Positions 28,214-38,465 are shown, counted from the first letter of the stretch. The stretch: 64,000 bases of DNA from Paraburkholderia phenazinium (GCF_900100735.1 NZ_FNCJ01000002.1:682001-746000), one strand, 5' to 3'. Numbers and translations are program-made. The notes: generated by a model from the sequence alone, not told the origin.

Positions 28214-30541
28214 ATGCTTTCCACCTCAACGCAACACATGACCGATGCCCATTTGCGTCACCGCTTTCATCGTCGTTCGTTGGATCAGCAGCGCCCGCTT
28301 TCGACCGTCATCATGGGTTTCACGGCCGTCGCCTCGTTGCTGTTTGTGCTGGCCCGGGGTCTGGTAGCCGGGCCGGCCGTTTCGCTGCCTTACCGGCTGG
28401 CCTGCATCGTCTGTCTGGCCTTGCTGGTGGCGGGCGTGCGCAACGCGCGCACCACCTGGTGGTTCGGCGCATGCGGTGTCGCTTACACGCTGGTGCTGGT
28501 GGTCGTGATTGCCCTGAACATCGCCGGTCTCGAACAGCCTTTGCTGTGGGCGCTGCCTGCGCTGCTGGTGATTCCGGTCTGTTCGGCGCCGCTCTGGTTG
28601 ACGCCAACGCACTTTCTAGCCGGTACGGCGGTGTTCTATGCGGCAGGTATGCCGTTGCTGTTCCGGCAGCCACAGGTCCACGACGTCAACGTGGTGGCAT
28701 GGCTGTGGGTGGCGATCGGCGTGCCGGCGGCGGTGGTGTTCCACCTCAGCTTCTACTGGTTCCGGCGCGATCATTTCCTGCTCGAGAACCGCCTTGCGCA
28801 ACTGGCCGCAACCGATCCGCTGACCGGCCTGCAAAACCGCCGCGCCTTCATGGAGCAGGCCGAGCGGCGGCTCGGCGCGCTCGACAAGGAGGCCAAGGTT
28901 TGTGCAATCTTTGTCGACATCGACTATTTCAAGTCGTTGAACGACCAGTTCGGCCATGCGGTCGGCGACCAGACGCTCTACGAAGTCGCTCAGGTGCTGA
29001 TGGACCAGACGGTCGCGCAAGACAGCGTGAGCCGCATCGGCGGCGAAGAGTTCGCTGTGTTGCGGCGCGATGGGCTCGCCTCCGCGCTCGAGCTGGCCGA
29101 GCGGCTGCGCGGCGCCATCTCCTGCATTGCGCGCCCGGATGGTTACGTGACGGCGAGCTTCGGCGTGGCGGAGCATCGCGCTGGCGAAAGCATCATGGCG
29201 CTGCTCGACCGTGCCGACGAAGCCCTGTTGCGCGCCAAGCAGTCGGGCCGCAACCGCGTCTGCGCGGAACGGGCGATTCCGTTCGATGCGTTGCAACTGC
29301 TGGGTCTGGGCGACCCGAGCGACCCGTCGGGAAACGCGCGGCCGCGTTGGGAGGACTACTATCTGACCTCGCATTTCCAGCCGCTCTATAGCTTGTCGCA
29401 TCAGAAACAGGTCGGCTTCGAGGCGCTGTTGCGCGGCGAGCAGTCCGACGGCTCGCTGGTGCCGCCGGCCGTGCTGTTCGCGCCGCGGCCGCTTTCCGAC
29501 GAGGGTGCGCTCGATCGCGCCAGTCACGCCGTCCACCTCGCCAATGCGCAACGGTTGATCCCCGATGAGGCGTGGGTTTTCCTCAATATCCTGCCCGCTA
29601 CCTTCGTGGCCGAGGGCTATGCCGATCAGCTTGCCGGCATCGTGCGCTCGGCCGGCCTCGAGCCGGACAAGATCGTTCTCGAGATTCTCGAGTCGCATGG
29701 CGGCAGCGTCGATGAGATGTCACGCGCGGCGGCCCGCTATCGCGAGCACGGCTTTCTGATTGCGGTGGACGACTTTGGTGCCGGCCAGTCGAATCTGGAC
29801 CGGCTGTTCCGCATCCGCCCGGACTTCGTCAAGCTGGATGGCGAACTGATCCGCGCGACGATTCCCGGCACGCAGCAGTCGATCCTGCCCAAACTGGTGT
29901 CGTTGCTGCATCAGGCAGGCATGCTGGTGGTGGTCGAAGGCGTCGAGACGACCGAGGAACTGATTCTGGCGGTCGAGTCGAATGTCGATTTCGCCCAGGG
30001 CTTTCTGCTGGGGCGGCCGGCCGCCGAGATCGCCCCGCCGGATTCGGTCAACCGCCTGATCGACCGCTCGTTCGATGTGATCGCGCAAGGCCGTGCGCAT
30101 CTGCATGCGCTGTTCGAGAGCGAGGTGGAGCCGTACCGCTTCGCCTTGCGCAACGCGGCCGATGCCTTGCTCGCCGGCGTACCCATGGACAATGCATTCG
30201 CCGATCTGGCGCAGCAGGACCTTTGCATCAGTTGTTTTATCCTGGACGACCGGGGCCGGCAGATTGGCCCCGAGGTCACGGGCGTGGCGGGCGCGAATCT
30301 CGGTGATTCGCTGGAACCGGTGGCCGATCCGCGCGACGCGCGCTGGGATCACCGGCCCTACTTCAGAAACGCGGTCCTGCTGCCAGGGGTGCCGGTTGCC
30401 AGTAGTCCTTACCTGTCGCTCGCGAGCGGGCGGCCGTGTATCGCGGTGACCGTGGCGATCCAGTCGCCGGAGATGCGCTCGGTGGTGGGCACGGAACTGG
30501 ACTGGTCCTCGCCGCATTTGCCGTGGCCGGCGAGCGAATAG
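28214..30541 (+). CDS. Membrane GGDEF-EAL protein with C-terminal sensor-like domain
   Basis: c-di-GMP turnover enzyme of 775 residues from ATG 28214 (weak ribosome site; ATG 28238 is an alternative). Several N-terminal membrane helices lie at about 30-185. The GGDEF domain has DPLTGLQNRRAF and the active site GGEEF (276-280) but no RxxD I-site (VAQD instead). The EAL domain keeps EALLRG (403-408), LNILP, EILES, VDDFGAG (518-524), VKLDG and EGVETTEE (575-582), so phosphodiesterase activity is plausible. After EAL comes an extra domain of about 130 residues containing WDHRPYFRNA and SSPYLSLASGRPCIAV, which resembles Cache/YkuI_C sensors. It is divergent from the bcs operon. Confidence 0.92.
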   Translation: MLSTSTQHMTDAHLRHRFHRRSLDQQRPLSTVIMGFTAVASLLFVLARGLVAGPAVSLPYRLACIVCLALLVAGVRNARTTWWFGACGVAYTLVLVVVIALNIAGLEQPLLWALPALLVIPVCSAPLWLTPTHFLAGTAVFYAAGMPLLFRQPQVHDVNVVAWLWVAIGVPAAVVFHLSFYWFRRDHFLLENRLAQLAATDPLTGLQNRRAFMEQAERRLGALDKEAKVCAIFVDIDYFKSLNDQFGHAVGDQTLYEVAQVLMDQTVAQDSVSRIGGEEFAVLRRDGLASALELAERLRGAISCIARPDGYVTASFGVAEHRAGESIMALLDRADEALLRAKQSGRNRVCAERAIPFDALQLLGLGDPSDPSGNARPRWEDYYLTSHFQPLYSLSHQKQVGFEALLRGEQSDGSLVPPAVLFAPRPLSDEGALDRASHAVHLANAQRLIPDEAWVFLNILPATFVAEGYADQLAGIVRSAGLEPDKIVLEILESHGGSVDEMSRAAARYREHGFLIAVDDFGAGQSNLDRLFRIRPDFVKLDGELIRATIPGTQQSILPKLVSLLHQAGMLVVVEGVETTEELILAVESNVDFAQGFLLGRPAAEIAPPDSVNRLIDRSFDVIAQGRAHLHALFESEVEPYRFALRNAADALLAGVPMDNAFADLAQQDLCISCFILDDRGRQIGPEVTGVAGANLGDSLEPVADPRDARWDHRPYFRNAVLLPGVPVASSPYLSLASGRPCIAVTVAIQSPEMRSVVGTELDWSSPHLPWPASE

Positions 30542-30545
30542 GCGC

Positions 30546-31598
30546 TCAAGCGTGGTCGGCAGGTTCGACGCGAGGGGCTTGCGTCGAAGCGCGCACCACG
30601 AGTTTCGGCGCCGACGCCACGCACATCCGTGGCGCCTTCGCCGCAGCCCGGATGCCGCGCGGCGACGCCTCGATCAGTTCACGCAGCAAGGACACCGCCA
30701 GTTCAGCCGCTTCCACGGTCGGCACGGCGACGGTCGTCAGCGCGGGGCGTGACTCCTGGGCTAACTGAATATCGGTAATCCCAACTACCGAGAGATCCCG
30801 TGGCACCTGCAAGCCCAGATCGGCCGCGGCATGCAAGGCGCCGAGCGCGGGCAGGTCGTTGGTGGCGAAAATCGCGGTCAGTTGCGGATGCGCCTGCAGC
30901 AATTCGCGTGCGGCGCGATAGCCGTCCTGGGTGGTGTCCGGCGCGTAGCGCACCGGCGAGTCCGCGACCTCGAGCCCGGCGGCGCTCAGCGCAGCGAGAA
31001 AACCTTCATAACGCGCCGCATGGATGCCGGCCGCCTTGCTGCCGACGATGGCGCCAATCCGCCTGTGTCCCAGCTCCAGCAGATGCTGCCCGGCCAGCTC
31101 GCCGGCGAGCCGGAAATCGACCGCCACGCAGGGTAGGCCCGGCGGGTCGTGCGGACGCTCCCACATGCACAGCACGACCGGCGCGCCGCGAGCTTCGGTC
31201 TTGTGCAAATCGGCGAAGTCGAGATTCGCGTTCATTACCAGCACGCCTTCCGACAGTGTGCCGGCAATCTGTTCGAGGTACGCGCGGCCTGTCAGCGGAT
31301 CTTCGTTCGTATTGCAGATGATAAGGAAGTGGCCGCTGCTGCGCGCCGCACGCTCGACCGCCAGCGCGAACTCCGGGTAGAACGGGTTGGCAATGCTCGA
31401 GACCATCAGCGCGATGGTCGGGGCGCGGCCCTCGGCGAGGGCCCGCGCGGCCAGGTGCGGCTGATAGCCGAGTGCTTCGACCGCGTCGAGCACGCGCTGC
31501 CGGGTCAGCGCGCCGACGCGGCCGCGATTGCGCAGTACGTTCGACACGGTCGCCGGTGTACAACCGGCGCGGCGCGCGACTTCGCTCAGGGTTGGCAT
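30546..31598 (-). CDS. LacI-family repressor of the beta-galactoside operon
   Basis: Regulator of 350 residues. The N-terminal helix-turn-helix and hinge read LSEVARRAGCTPATVSNVLRN...LGYQPHLAARAL. The periplasmic-binding-protein-like effector domain contains SSIANPFYPEFA and GHRRIGAIVG. It is divergent from the ABC transporter/GH42 operon across a 193-base gap that contains an 18-bp palindrome, so it probably represses that operon until a galactoside binds. Its stop codon lies 4 bases from that of the GGDEF-EAL gene, which is convergent. Confidence 0.93.
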   Translation of the reverse strand: MPTLSEVARRAGCTPATVSNVLRNRGRVGALTRQRVLDAVEALGYQPHLAARALAEGRAPTIALMVSSIANPFYPEFALAVERAARSSGHFLIICNTNEDPLTGRAYLEQIAGTLSEGVLVMNANLDFADLHKTEARGAPVVLCMWERPHDPPGLPCVAVDFRLAGELAGQHLLELGHRRIGAIVGSKAAGIHAARYEGFLAALSAAGLEVADSPVRYAPDTTQDGYRAARELLQAHPQLTAIFATNDLPALGALHAAADLGLQVPRDLSVVGITDIQLAQESRPALTTVAVPTVEAAELAVSLLRELIEASPRGIRAAAKAPRMCVASAPKLVVRASTQAPRVEPADHA

Positions 31599-31737
31599 GG
31601 TGTCATCACTATTTGGGACGGTTTCTCAAAATTTGCGTCCTGTCTCAAGGCGCGGCACCATTTGCCGCATAGACAGCACGATATCGGAGACGCTGCAGGC
31701 CCATTGATCGCACGCGGTCATTTTTTTTCGGCCACGC

Positions 31738-31755
31738 AGATTAAGCGCTTAATCT
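31738..31755. promoter_or_regulatory. Probable LacI-family operator
   Basis: AGATTAAGCGCTTAATCT is a perfect 18-bp palindrome with the central CG typical of LacI/GalR operators. It lies 37 bases upstream of the first gene of the operon and between the divergent repressor and transporter genes. Confidence 0.82.
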
Positions 31756-31791
31756 CCGACTTCGAGCCGATTAAATCACGGAGACGAAGCG

Positions 31792-33057
31792 ATGGCGAGC
31801 ATTTCGTTAAGAGGCGTCCAAAAGTCGTACGGCGACGGCGCACCAGTGATTCGCAATGTCGATCTGGAGATCGGCGAGAACGAGTTCTGCGTGTTTCTCG
31901 GCCCGTCGGGCTGCGGCAAGTCCACCTTGTTGCGCATGATTGCCGGCCTCGAGGACGTGAGCGACGGCGATCTGTCGATCGGCGGGCGGCTCGTCAACGA
32001 CGTGCCTTCGGCACAGCGCGGCGTAGCGATGGTGTTCCAGAGCTACGCGCTGTTCCCGCATATGACCGTGTTCGAGAACATGGCCTTCGGCCTGAAGCTC
32101 GCTAAAACCCCCAAAGACGAAATCGAGCGCAAGGTGCGCGAGGCGGCGCGCATCCTGCAGCTCGAAGCGCTGCTGGAGCGGCGGCCCAAGGCCTTGTCGG
32201 GCGGGCAGCGGCAGCGCGTGGCGATTGGCCGTGCCATCGTGCGCGAACCGGGTGTGTTTCTGTTCGACGAGCCGCTTTCCAATCTTGACGCCACCTTGCG
32301 CGGCCAGACCCGGGTCGAGATCGCGCGCTTGCACAAGCAGTTTGCCAAGGCGAGCGTCGTCTACGTGACGCACGACCAGATCGAAGCCATGACACTCGCC
32401 GACAAGATCGTGCTGCTGCACGCCGGCAAGGACACCGAACGCTTCGGCAGCATCGCCCAGATCGGGGCGCCGCTCGAGTTGTATCACCGGCCGAAGAGCC
32501 GCTTCGTGGCGGGCTTCATCGGCTCGCCGCGGATGAATTTTCTGCCGGGCAAGGTGGCGGCGATCGATGCACGTGGCGTGAGCGTCAGGCTCGACGGCAG
32601 CTGCGAAAGCGTGCGCGTGAGCGTGGACGGCGCGGCGCTGGGTGTGGGGCAGGCGGTGACCTTTGGGGTGCGACCTGAGCATCTGGAGTTGGCCGAGGGC
32701 GCTTCTGTTGCATCTGCGTCTGCGGTTGCGGCGTCTGCGGAGGCGGGTGGGGCGGGCCAGCAGGCCGGTGACGTGGTGATCCGCGAAGGGGTGGCCGGCC
32801 CGCGGATCGCTAGTCCGACCGCTGATGAAACCTCGGTGCTGACGCGCACTGTCTCGCTCGTCGAGCAACTCGGCGAACACAGCTACGTCCATCTCGAAGA
32901 AGCCGACGGCGCCGTGCTGATTGCCAAGGCGCCCGGCGACACGCGCCTGCAGCAGGGCGATCGCGCAGCCTTCCGTGCGCCGGCCGCCGTCTGTCATCTG
33001 TTTACCGAAGACGGCCTGGCCGTCGCTTCGCTCGAATCCGTCGAACACTACGCATAA
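31792..33057 (+). CDS. Sugar ABC transporter ATPase (MalK/UgpC-type)
   Basis: Energises import of the sugar; 421 residues. Walker [10 protein letters not shown] is at 37-45, the Q-loop in FQSYALFPH, the signature LSGGQ at 135-139, Walker B FLFDE at 156-160 and the H-loop VTHDQ. The C-terminal TOBE/OB regulatory domain is interrupted by an Ala/Gly/Ser-rich stretch at about 303-347, making the protein about 50 residues longer than usual MalK-type subunits. ATG 31792 follows GGAG. It is the first gene of a five-gene operon; the GH42 gene starts 11 bases later. Confidence 0.95.
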   Translation: MASISLRGVQKSYGDGAPVIRNVDLEIGENEFCVFLGPSGCGKSTLLRMIAGLEDVSDGDLSIGGRLVNDVPSAQRGVAMVFQSYALFPHMTVFENMAFGLKLAKTPKDEIERKVREAARILQLEALLERRPKALSGGQRQRVAIGRAIVREPGVFLFDEPLSNLDATLRGQTRVEIARLHKQFAKASVVYVTHDQIEAMTLADKIVLLHAGKDTERFGSIAQIGAPLELYHRPKSRFVAGFIGSPRMNFLPGKVAAIDARGVSVRLDGSCESVRVSVDGAALGVGQAVTFGVRPEHLELAEGASVASASAVAASAEAGGAGQQAGDVVIREGVAGPRIASPTADETSVLTRTVSLVEQLGEHSYVHLEEADGAVLIAKAPGDTRLQQGDRAAFRAPAAVCHLFTEDGLAVASLESVEHYA

Positions 33058-33068
33058 AGGATACTTGG

Positions 33069-35072
33069 ATGCGCCTCGGAGTCTGCTATTACCCGGAACA
33101 CTGGCCGGAATCGATGTGGGAAGACGATGCCCGCCGCATGAAAGCGCTCGGCATCGAGCAGGTGCGGATTGCTGAGTTCGCCTGGAGCCGCATGGAGCCG
33201 TCGCCAGGCGAATATGACTGGGGCTGGCTCGATCGCGCGATCGACGTACTCGGCGCGGCCGGCCTGCAAGTGGTGATGTGCACGCCCACCGCGACGCCGC
33301 CGAAGTGGTTGATCGACCGTCATCCGGACATTCTTCCGGTCGGCGCAGATGGCCGGCCAAGGACTTTCGGTTCGCGCCGTCACTACGATTTTTCGTCGCC
33401 GTCGTATTTCTCCGCGTCGGAGCGGATCTGCACGGCGCTGGCCGAGCGCTATGGCAAGCATCCCGCAGTCGCGTACTGGCAGACCGATAACGAGTTCGGC
33501 TGCCATCACACCGTGGTCAGCTATTCGCGGGCGGCGGTGGTGCGTTTTCGCGAGTGGCTGAAGGCGCGCTACGAGACTGTCGACGCCTTGAACCGCGCGT
33601 GGGGCACGGTGTTCTGGAGCATGGAATACCGCAGCTTCGACGAGATCGACGCACCGGTGGCGACCGTCACCGAGGCGCATCCGTCGCACCGGCTCGACTA
33701 CCGGCGCTTCGCCTCCGACGAAGTCGCGCGCTACAACCGCATGCAGGTCGAGATCATCCGCGCCCATTCGCCGGGCCGGCCTGTAGCGCATAACTTCATG
33801 CAGTTGTTCACCGAATTCGATCACTACAAGGTTGCGGCCGATCTCGATGTGGCCGCGTGGGACAGCTATCCGCTCGGCGCACTCGAGGAGCAGTGGTTTG
33901 CGCCTGAGATCAAGGCGAAGTGGCTGCGCACCGGTCATCCGGATTTCGCCTCGTTCAATCACGATGTCTATCGCGGCATGTCGAAGCTGCCGTTCTGGGT
34001 GATGGAGCAGCAGCCGGGGCCGGTCAACTGGGCGCAATGGAATCCGGCGCCGCTGCCGGGCATGGTGCGCCTGTGGAGCTGGGAGGCGTTCGCGCACGGT
34101 GCGGGCTGCGTGTCGTATTTCCGCTGGCGGCAGGCGCCGTTTGCCCAGGAGCAGATGCATGCGGGTTTGAACACGCCCGATAACCGTCTGGATGTCGGCG
34201 GCAGCGAAGCAGCCCAGGTGGCGGAGGACATCCGCGCTGTGCTGGCGGCGCAGGCCGATGCGAACGCGACCATCCGCTCGAAGGTCGCGCTCGTCTATGA
34301 CTACGAGGCGAAGTGGCTGTTCGAGATTCATCCGCAGGGGGCGGACTTTCACTATCCGCGCTTTGCGTTCGAGTATTACTCGGCGCTGCGCGGGCTCGGT
34401 CTGGATGTCGACGTGGTGCCGGTGAACGCGCCGCTCGATGGTTATCAAATGATCGTCGTGCCGCCGCTGCCGGTGGTGCCCGCTGACTTTGCCGAGCGGC
34501 TGGCTCGCTCGGGTGCGCAGGTCGTACTTGGGCCGCGTACCGGTTCGAAAACGGCGGATCTGCAAATTCCCGCCGCGTTGCCGCCGGGGAGCCTCGCCGC
34601 GCTGATGCCGGTGCGGGTATGGCGTGTCGAATCGCTGCGGCCCAACGTGACCGAACCGGTGCAGATTGCCGGCAGTGCGAGTCTCGAAGACGGCGTGGGG
34701 CGGCATTGGCGCGACTTCGTCGAGCTCGATGCGTCGCGGCACGCGGCACTGGAGATTCGCGCCCGTTTTGCCGATGGTCACCCCGCCTATGTTTGCAGCG
34801 GCGCGATGCACTACTTTGCGAGTCTCTTCGACGACGCGCTGACCACGCGGCTCTTTGCAGCTATCGCCCGCGAAGCCGGTCTCGCTGTGGTGGCGCTCGG
34901 CGACGACGTGCGTATCAGCCGGCGCGGCGCGTTGACGTACGTATTCAACTACGGCGAGCAGATCCACACGCTCGCCGAGGTGGCCGACAGCGCGTTCCTG
35001 ATCGGCTCGCGGGAGATCGCCCCGCAAGGCGTGGCGGTTTATCGATCCAATCAGGTTTGCAGCACCTGTTGA
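33069..35072 (+). CDS. GH42 beta-galactosidase
   Basis: Hydrolyses terminal beta-galactosides; 667 residues, no signal peptide, so it acts in the cytosol on imported substrate. The N-terminal TIM barrel starts [17 protein letters not shown]. The acid/base is Glu142 in TDNEFG and the nucleophile Glu313 in [12 protein letters not shown]. The middle trimerisation domain and the short C-terminal domain ([13 protein letters not shown]) are present. It lies between the ATPase and binding-protein genes, so uptake and cleavage are co-expressed. The natural substrate (lactose or plant galacto-oligosaccharides) cannot be told from the sequence. Confidence 0.95.
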   Translation: MRLGVCYYPEHWPESMWEDDARRMKALGIEQVRIAEFAWSRMEPSPGEYDWGWLDRAIDVLGAAGLQVVMCTPTATPPKWLIDRHPDILPVGADGRPRTFGSRRHYDFSSPSYFSASERICTALAERYGKHPAVAYWQTDNEFGCHHTVVSYSRAAVVRFREWLKARYETVDALNRAWGTVFWSMEYRSFDEIDAPVATVTEAHPSHRLDYRRFASDEVARYNRMQVEIIRAHSPGRPVAHNFMQLFTEFDHYKVAADLDVAAWDSYPLGALEEQWFAPEIKAKWLRTGHPDFASFNHDVYRGMSKLPFWVMEQQPGPVNWAQWNPAPLPGMVRLWSWEAFAHGAGCVSYFRWRQAPFAQEQMHAGLNTPDNRLDVGGSEAAQVAEDIRAVLAAQADANATIRSKVALVYDYEAKWLFEIHPQGADFHYPRFAFEYYSALRGLGLDVDVVPVNAPLDGYQMIVVPPLPVVPADFAERLARSGAQVVLGPRTGSKTADLQIPAALPPGSLAALMPVRVWRVESLRPNVTEPVQIAGSASLEDGVGRHWRDFVELDASRHAALEIRARFADGHPAYVCSGAMHYFASLFDDALTTRLFAAIAREAGLAVVALGDDVRISRRGALTYVFNYGEQIHTLAEVADSAFLIGSREIAPQGVAVYRSNQVCSTC

Positions 35073-35130
35073 AGCACCCTGGCAGCACCCCGGCACTACC
35101 GAAAACCACGTAAAAACCAAGGAGACAGGC

Positions 35131-36384
35131 ATGAGATTCAAACTTCGCAAGGTTCTGGTTGCCGTCGCGCTGACTGCAGCCACCGCGGCGGCATCGATGG
35201 CCGGCAGCGCGCAGGCGGGCACGCTCGCGATCAACATCGCGTTCAAGGGCGCCAGTCAGCGGGCGGTCTGGCAGCAGGTGATCGACGAATTCAAGAAGGC
35301 CCATCCAGGCACCGATGTCAACGTGTCGTTTATCGACGAAGAAGCCTACAAAGTGCAACTGCCAGGCTGGTTGTCCACAGTCGCGCCCGACATCGTGAAC
35401 TGGCATGACGGCGAGCGGATGGCATATTACGCACAGCGCGGCCTGTTCGAAGACCTGAGCGGCGACTGGAACAAGAACGGCTGGAACAGTACCTATGCCT
35501 CGACGAAGGAAGCCTCTTCGTATAAGGGCAAGCAGTACGCGGCGCCGACCGTCTACTACTCGTGGGGGATGTTCTACCGCAAGGATCTGTTTCAGAAGGT
35601 CGGGATCGCGGACGAGCCGAAAACATGGGATCAGTTTCTCGACGCCTGCAAGAAGCTGAAGGCCGCTGGCATTACGCCGATCGCCGTGGCCGGCCGCGAT
35701 GCGTGGACGCTGGCGGGCTGGTTCGACTATCTGGATCTGCGCCTGAACGGCAACGCCTTTCACCAGAAGCTGATGGCAGGCGAGGTGCCGTACACCGATC
35801 CGCGCGTGAAGAAGGTCTACACCACATGGAAGCAACTGATCGACGACGGCTACTTTATCGACAATTCGCTCTCCTACGATCTGGATGCGGCACAGCCGTT
35901 CCTGTTCCAGGGCAAAGCCGCGATGATGCTGATGGGCACCTTCATCACCGGTGGCTTCCCGGCGAACGTGAAACCGGAGATGGGCTACTTCCAGTTCCCG
36001 ATCATCGACGCGAAGGTGCCGACTGCCGAAGACGGGCCGGTCGAGTCGCTGCATATCCCCTCGAAGGCGAAGAACAAGGCCGACGCGCACGCGTTCCTCG
36101 CCTTTGTCGAAACGCCGGAAATCGGCGCGCAGCTTGCGACGGGACTTGGTTCGTTGTCGGCGAACAGCAAGTCGCCGGAACCGGAGGATCCTATTTCGAA
36201 GATCGGCTTCCAGATTCTGGCCAACACGAAGGGCGGCATCGCGCAGTTCTACGATCGTGATATGACCAAGGAGATGGCCGACGAGGGGATGAAGGGCATG
36301 CAGCAGTTCATCGCGGATCCTTCGAAGCTCGACGACGTGCTGGCGCAACTCGAGCAGACGCGCCAGCGCATCTACAAGAAGTAA
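35131..36384 (+). CDS. Sugar ABC transporter periplasmic binding protein
   Basis: Solute-binding protein of 417 residues in the MalE/UgpB-like class. A signal peptide covers about 1-29 (ending AQA-G). Features include ASQRAVWQQVIDEFKKAHPG, YSWGMFYRKDLFQKVGI and AGRDAWTLAGWFDYLDLRL. An AAGGAG ribosome site precedes ATG 35131. It sits between the GH42 and permease genes and should capture the galactoside in the periplasm. Confidence 0.93.
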   Translation: MRFKLRKVLVAVALTAATAAASMAGSAQAGTLAINIAFKGASQRAVWQQVIDEFKKAHPGTDVNVSFIDEEAYKVQLPGWLSTVAPDIVNWHDGERMAYYAQRGLFEDLSGDWNKNGWNSTYASTKEASSYKGKQYAAPTVYYSWGMFYRKDLFQKVGIADEPKTWDQFLDACKKLKAAGITPIAVAGRDAWTLAGWFDYLDLRLNGNAFHQKLMAGEVPYTDPRVKKVYTTWKQLIDDGYFIDNSLSYDLDAAQPFLFQGKAAMMLMGTFITGGFPANVKPEMGYFQFPIIDAKVPTAEDGPVESLHIPSKAKNKADAHAFLAFVETPEIGAQLATGLGSLSANSKSPEPEDPISKIGFQILANTKGGIAQFYDRDMTKEMADEGMKGMQQFIADPSKLDDVLAQLEQTRQRIYKK

Positions 36385-36456
36385 GTGTGATGTAGAAGTG
36401 AGCGCGGGCGGCCTCGAGCCGCCTGCGCCCGATCGAGATTGAGCAGGAGACTTGCC

Positions 36457-37431
36457 GTGGTTCACTCCGTCAGCCGTCAATCCATTCCCGGCAATGCCGG
36501 GCAGGGCGCCTCGGGTCCGTCGGGTGGCGCCGCGCCTTCTGCCGCACCGCGTGCGTCGACGCGCCGGCGGGGTCCGTCGCCCACCGCGCGCCGGCAACGG
36601 CGTGCCGCCTTCCTGTTCCTCGCCCCCGCTTGCGTGATGGTGGCGATCTACGTGGTCTGGCCGATTCTCTCGACCATCCGCATCAGCTTTTTCAACTGGG
36701 ACGGCATGACCGATCCCAGCTTCGTGGGTCTCGCGAACTATGTGGAGCTGTTCCATGCACGGACTTTCTACACCGCGCTAAAGAACAATCTGATCTGGCT
36801 GTTGCTGTTCCTGCTGGCGCCGCCCATGGGGCTTGCAGTCGCGCTGTATCTGAACCAGGCCGTGGCAGGCATCCGCATCGTCAAGTCGCTGTTCTTTGCA
36901 CCGTTTGTGCTGTCGGGCGTAGTGGTCGGGCTGATGTTCTCGTGGTTCTACGATCCGACCTTCGGCCTGCTGGCGTTGATACTGGGGCACGGCGTGCCGG
37001 TGCTCGGCGATGCGCGCTACGCGACGCCCGGCATCATCTTTGCGGCGCTTTGGCCGCAAACCGCCTACTGCATGATTCTGTATCTGACGGGCCTGACTTC
37101 GCTGAACTCAGAGCAGGTCGAGGCGGCGCGCATGGAAGGCGCGCACGGCTGGTCGATGCTGTGGCATGTGATCCTGCCGCAACTGCGGCCCACCACGTTC
37201 ATGGCGATCGTCGTCACGGTGATCGGTGCGTTGCGCAGTTTCGACCTGATCTCGGTGATGACGGGGGGCGGTCCGTTCGAGAGTTCCACCGTGCTGGCGT
37301 ATTACATGTACGACCAGGCGATCAAGTACTACCGGATCGGCTATTCCGCAGCGATTGCGGTGGTGCTGTTTGCGATCATGCTGGTCTACATCGTCTATCA
37401 CCTGCGGCGGATGCTGCGCGCTGAGCAATAA
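36457..37431 (+). CDS. Sugar ABC transporter permease (MalF-type)
   Basis: Inner-membrane subunit of 324 residues. A charged, Pro/Ala-rich N-terminal tail of about 45 residues precedes six predicted helices. The EAA loop that contacts the ATPase reads EAARMEGAHGWSMLWHVILP. The GTG at 36457 is chosen because AGGAGA lies 6 bases upstream; an in-frame TTG at 36439 overlaps that ribosome site. The partner permease starts 10 bases after its stop. Confidence 0.92.
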   Translation: MVHSVSRQSIPGNAGQGASGPSGGAAPSAAPRASTRRRGPSPTARRQRRAAFLFLAPACVMVAIYVVWPILSTIRISFFNWDGMTDPSFVGLANYVELFHARTFYTALKNNLIWLLLFLLAPPMGLAVALYLNQAVAGIRIVKSLFFAPFVLSGVVVGLMFSWFYDPTFGLLALILGHGVPVLGDARYATPGIIFAALWPQTAYCMILYLTGLTSLNSEQVEAARMEGAHGWSMLWHVILPQLRPTTFMAIVVTVIGALRSFDLISVMTGGGPFESSTVLAYYMYDQAIKYYRIGYSAAIAVVLFAIMLVYIVYHLRRMLRAEQ

Positions 37432-37441
37432 GGAGGCCGAT

Positions 37442-38293
37442 ATGTATCCGATGCCGATTGCCAAATGGAAGCCGACCTCACGCCGGTTGTACAAGCTGTC
37501 GCTGCCGGTGGCGCTGCTGATCTGGCTGCTGCCGTTGATCGCCGTTTTGATTACCTCGGTGCGCTCGTCCGATGAACTGAGCGAAGGCAACTACTGGGGC
37601 TGGCCGAGGCAATTCGCGATGTGGGCCAATTACCGTGACGCGCTGACCACCTCGCCGATGCTGCATTACTTCTGGAACAGTGTGCTGATCACGGTGCCGG
37701 CGGTGATTGGTTCGATCACGCTGGCGGCAATGGCGGGGTTCGCGCTGGCGATTTATCGGTTTCGCGGCAATAGTACGTTGTTTGCCACCTTCGTGGCGGG
37801 CAACTTCGTGCCGGTGCAGGTGCTGATGATTCCGGTGCGCGATCTGTCGTTAAAGCTGGGCTTGTTCAATACCGTTGGCGCGTTGATTCTGTTTCATGTG
37901 GCGTTTCAGACCGGCTTCTGCGCGTTGTTTCTGCGTAACTTTATCAAGCAGTTGCCGTTCGAACTCGTCGAGGCTGCGCGGATCGAGGGGGCCAACGAGT
38001 GGACTGTGTTCTTCAAGATCGTTTTGCCGTTGATTCGTCCGGCACTCGCGGCGCTTGCCATTCTCGTGTTCACGTTCGTGTGGAATGACTATTTTTGGGC
38101 GCTGTGTCTGACGCAGGGCGATGAGGCGGCGCCGATCACGGTTGGCGTGGCCGCGTTGAAGGGGCAGTGGACGACGGCCTGGAATCTGGTGTCGGCGGGG
38201 TCCATTCTGGCCGCGTTGCCTTCGGTGGCGATGTTCTTTGCCATGCAAAAGCATTTCGTCGCGGGGCTGACGTTTGGTGCGACGAAGGGGTAG
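37442..38293 (+). CDS. Sugar ABC transporter permease (MalG-type)
   Basis: Second membrane subunit, 283 residues, with six helices. The EAA loop reads EAARIEGANEWTVFFKIVLP. ATG 37442 has a strong AAGGAGG site just upstream, overlapping the end of the previous gene's region. It is the last gene of the operon; a terminator follows within about 70 bases. Confidence 0.93.
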   Translation: MYPMPIAKWKPTSRRLYKLSLPVALLIWLLPLIAVLITSVRSSDELSEGNYWGWPRQFAMWANYRDALTTSPMLHYFWNSVLITVPAVIGSITLAAMAGFALAIYRFRGNSTLFATFVAGNFVPVQVLMIPVRDLSLKLGLFNTVGALILFHVAFQTGFCALFLRNFIKQLPFELVEAARIEGANEWTVFFKIVLPLIRPALAALAILVFTFVWNDYFWALCLTQGDEAAPITVGVAALKGQWTTAWNLVSAGSILAALPSVAMFFAMQKHFVAGLTFGATKG

Positions 38294-38357
38294 CTACTGG
38301 GACTTTCTCTATGCGCTGAGATCGAATCGATGTTCCGTGTTCTCCCCCGAGAGGGTT

Positions 38358-38377
38358 GCCCGCTGACGCGGGCTTTT
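38358..38377 (+). terminator. Rho-independent terminator of the GH42/ABC operon
   Basis: GCCCGC pairs with GCGGGC around the loop TGAC and is followed by TTTTTT, a canonical terminator 65 bases after the last permease gene. Confidence 0.92.
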
Positions 38378-38465
38378 TTGTCGGTACCTGACGTTGCTCT
38401 GTCCCATCGTTGCGATTGCCCTTATCCATTTGGACGATATGGCTATCGATCTACTGACTACATAA

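Noticed and set aside
35370..35380. TTGTCCACA, resembling a DnaA box and the dispersed repeat
   Set aside because: It lies inside the sugar-binding-protein gene and shares none of the rest of the repeat.
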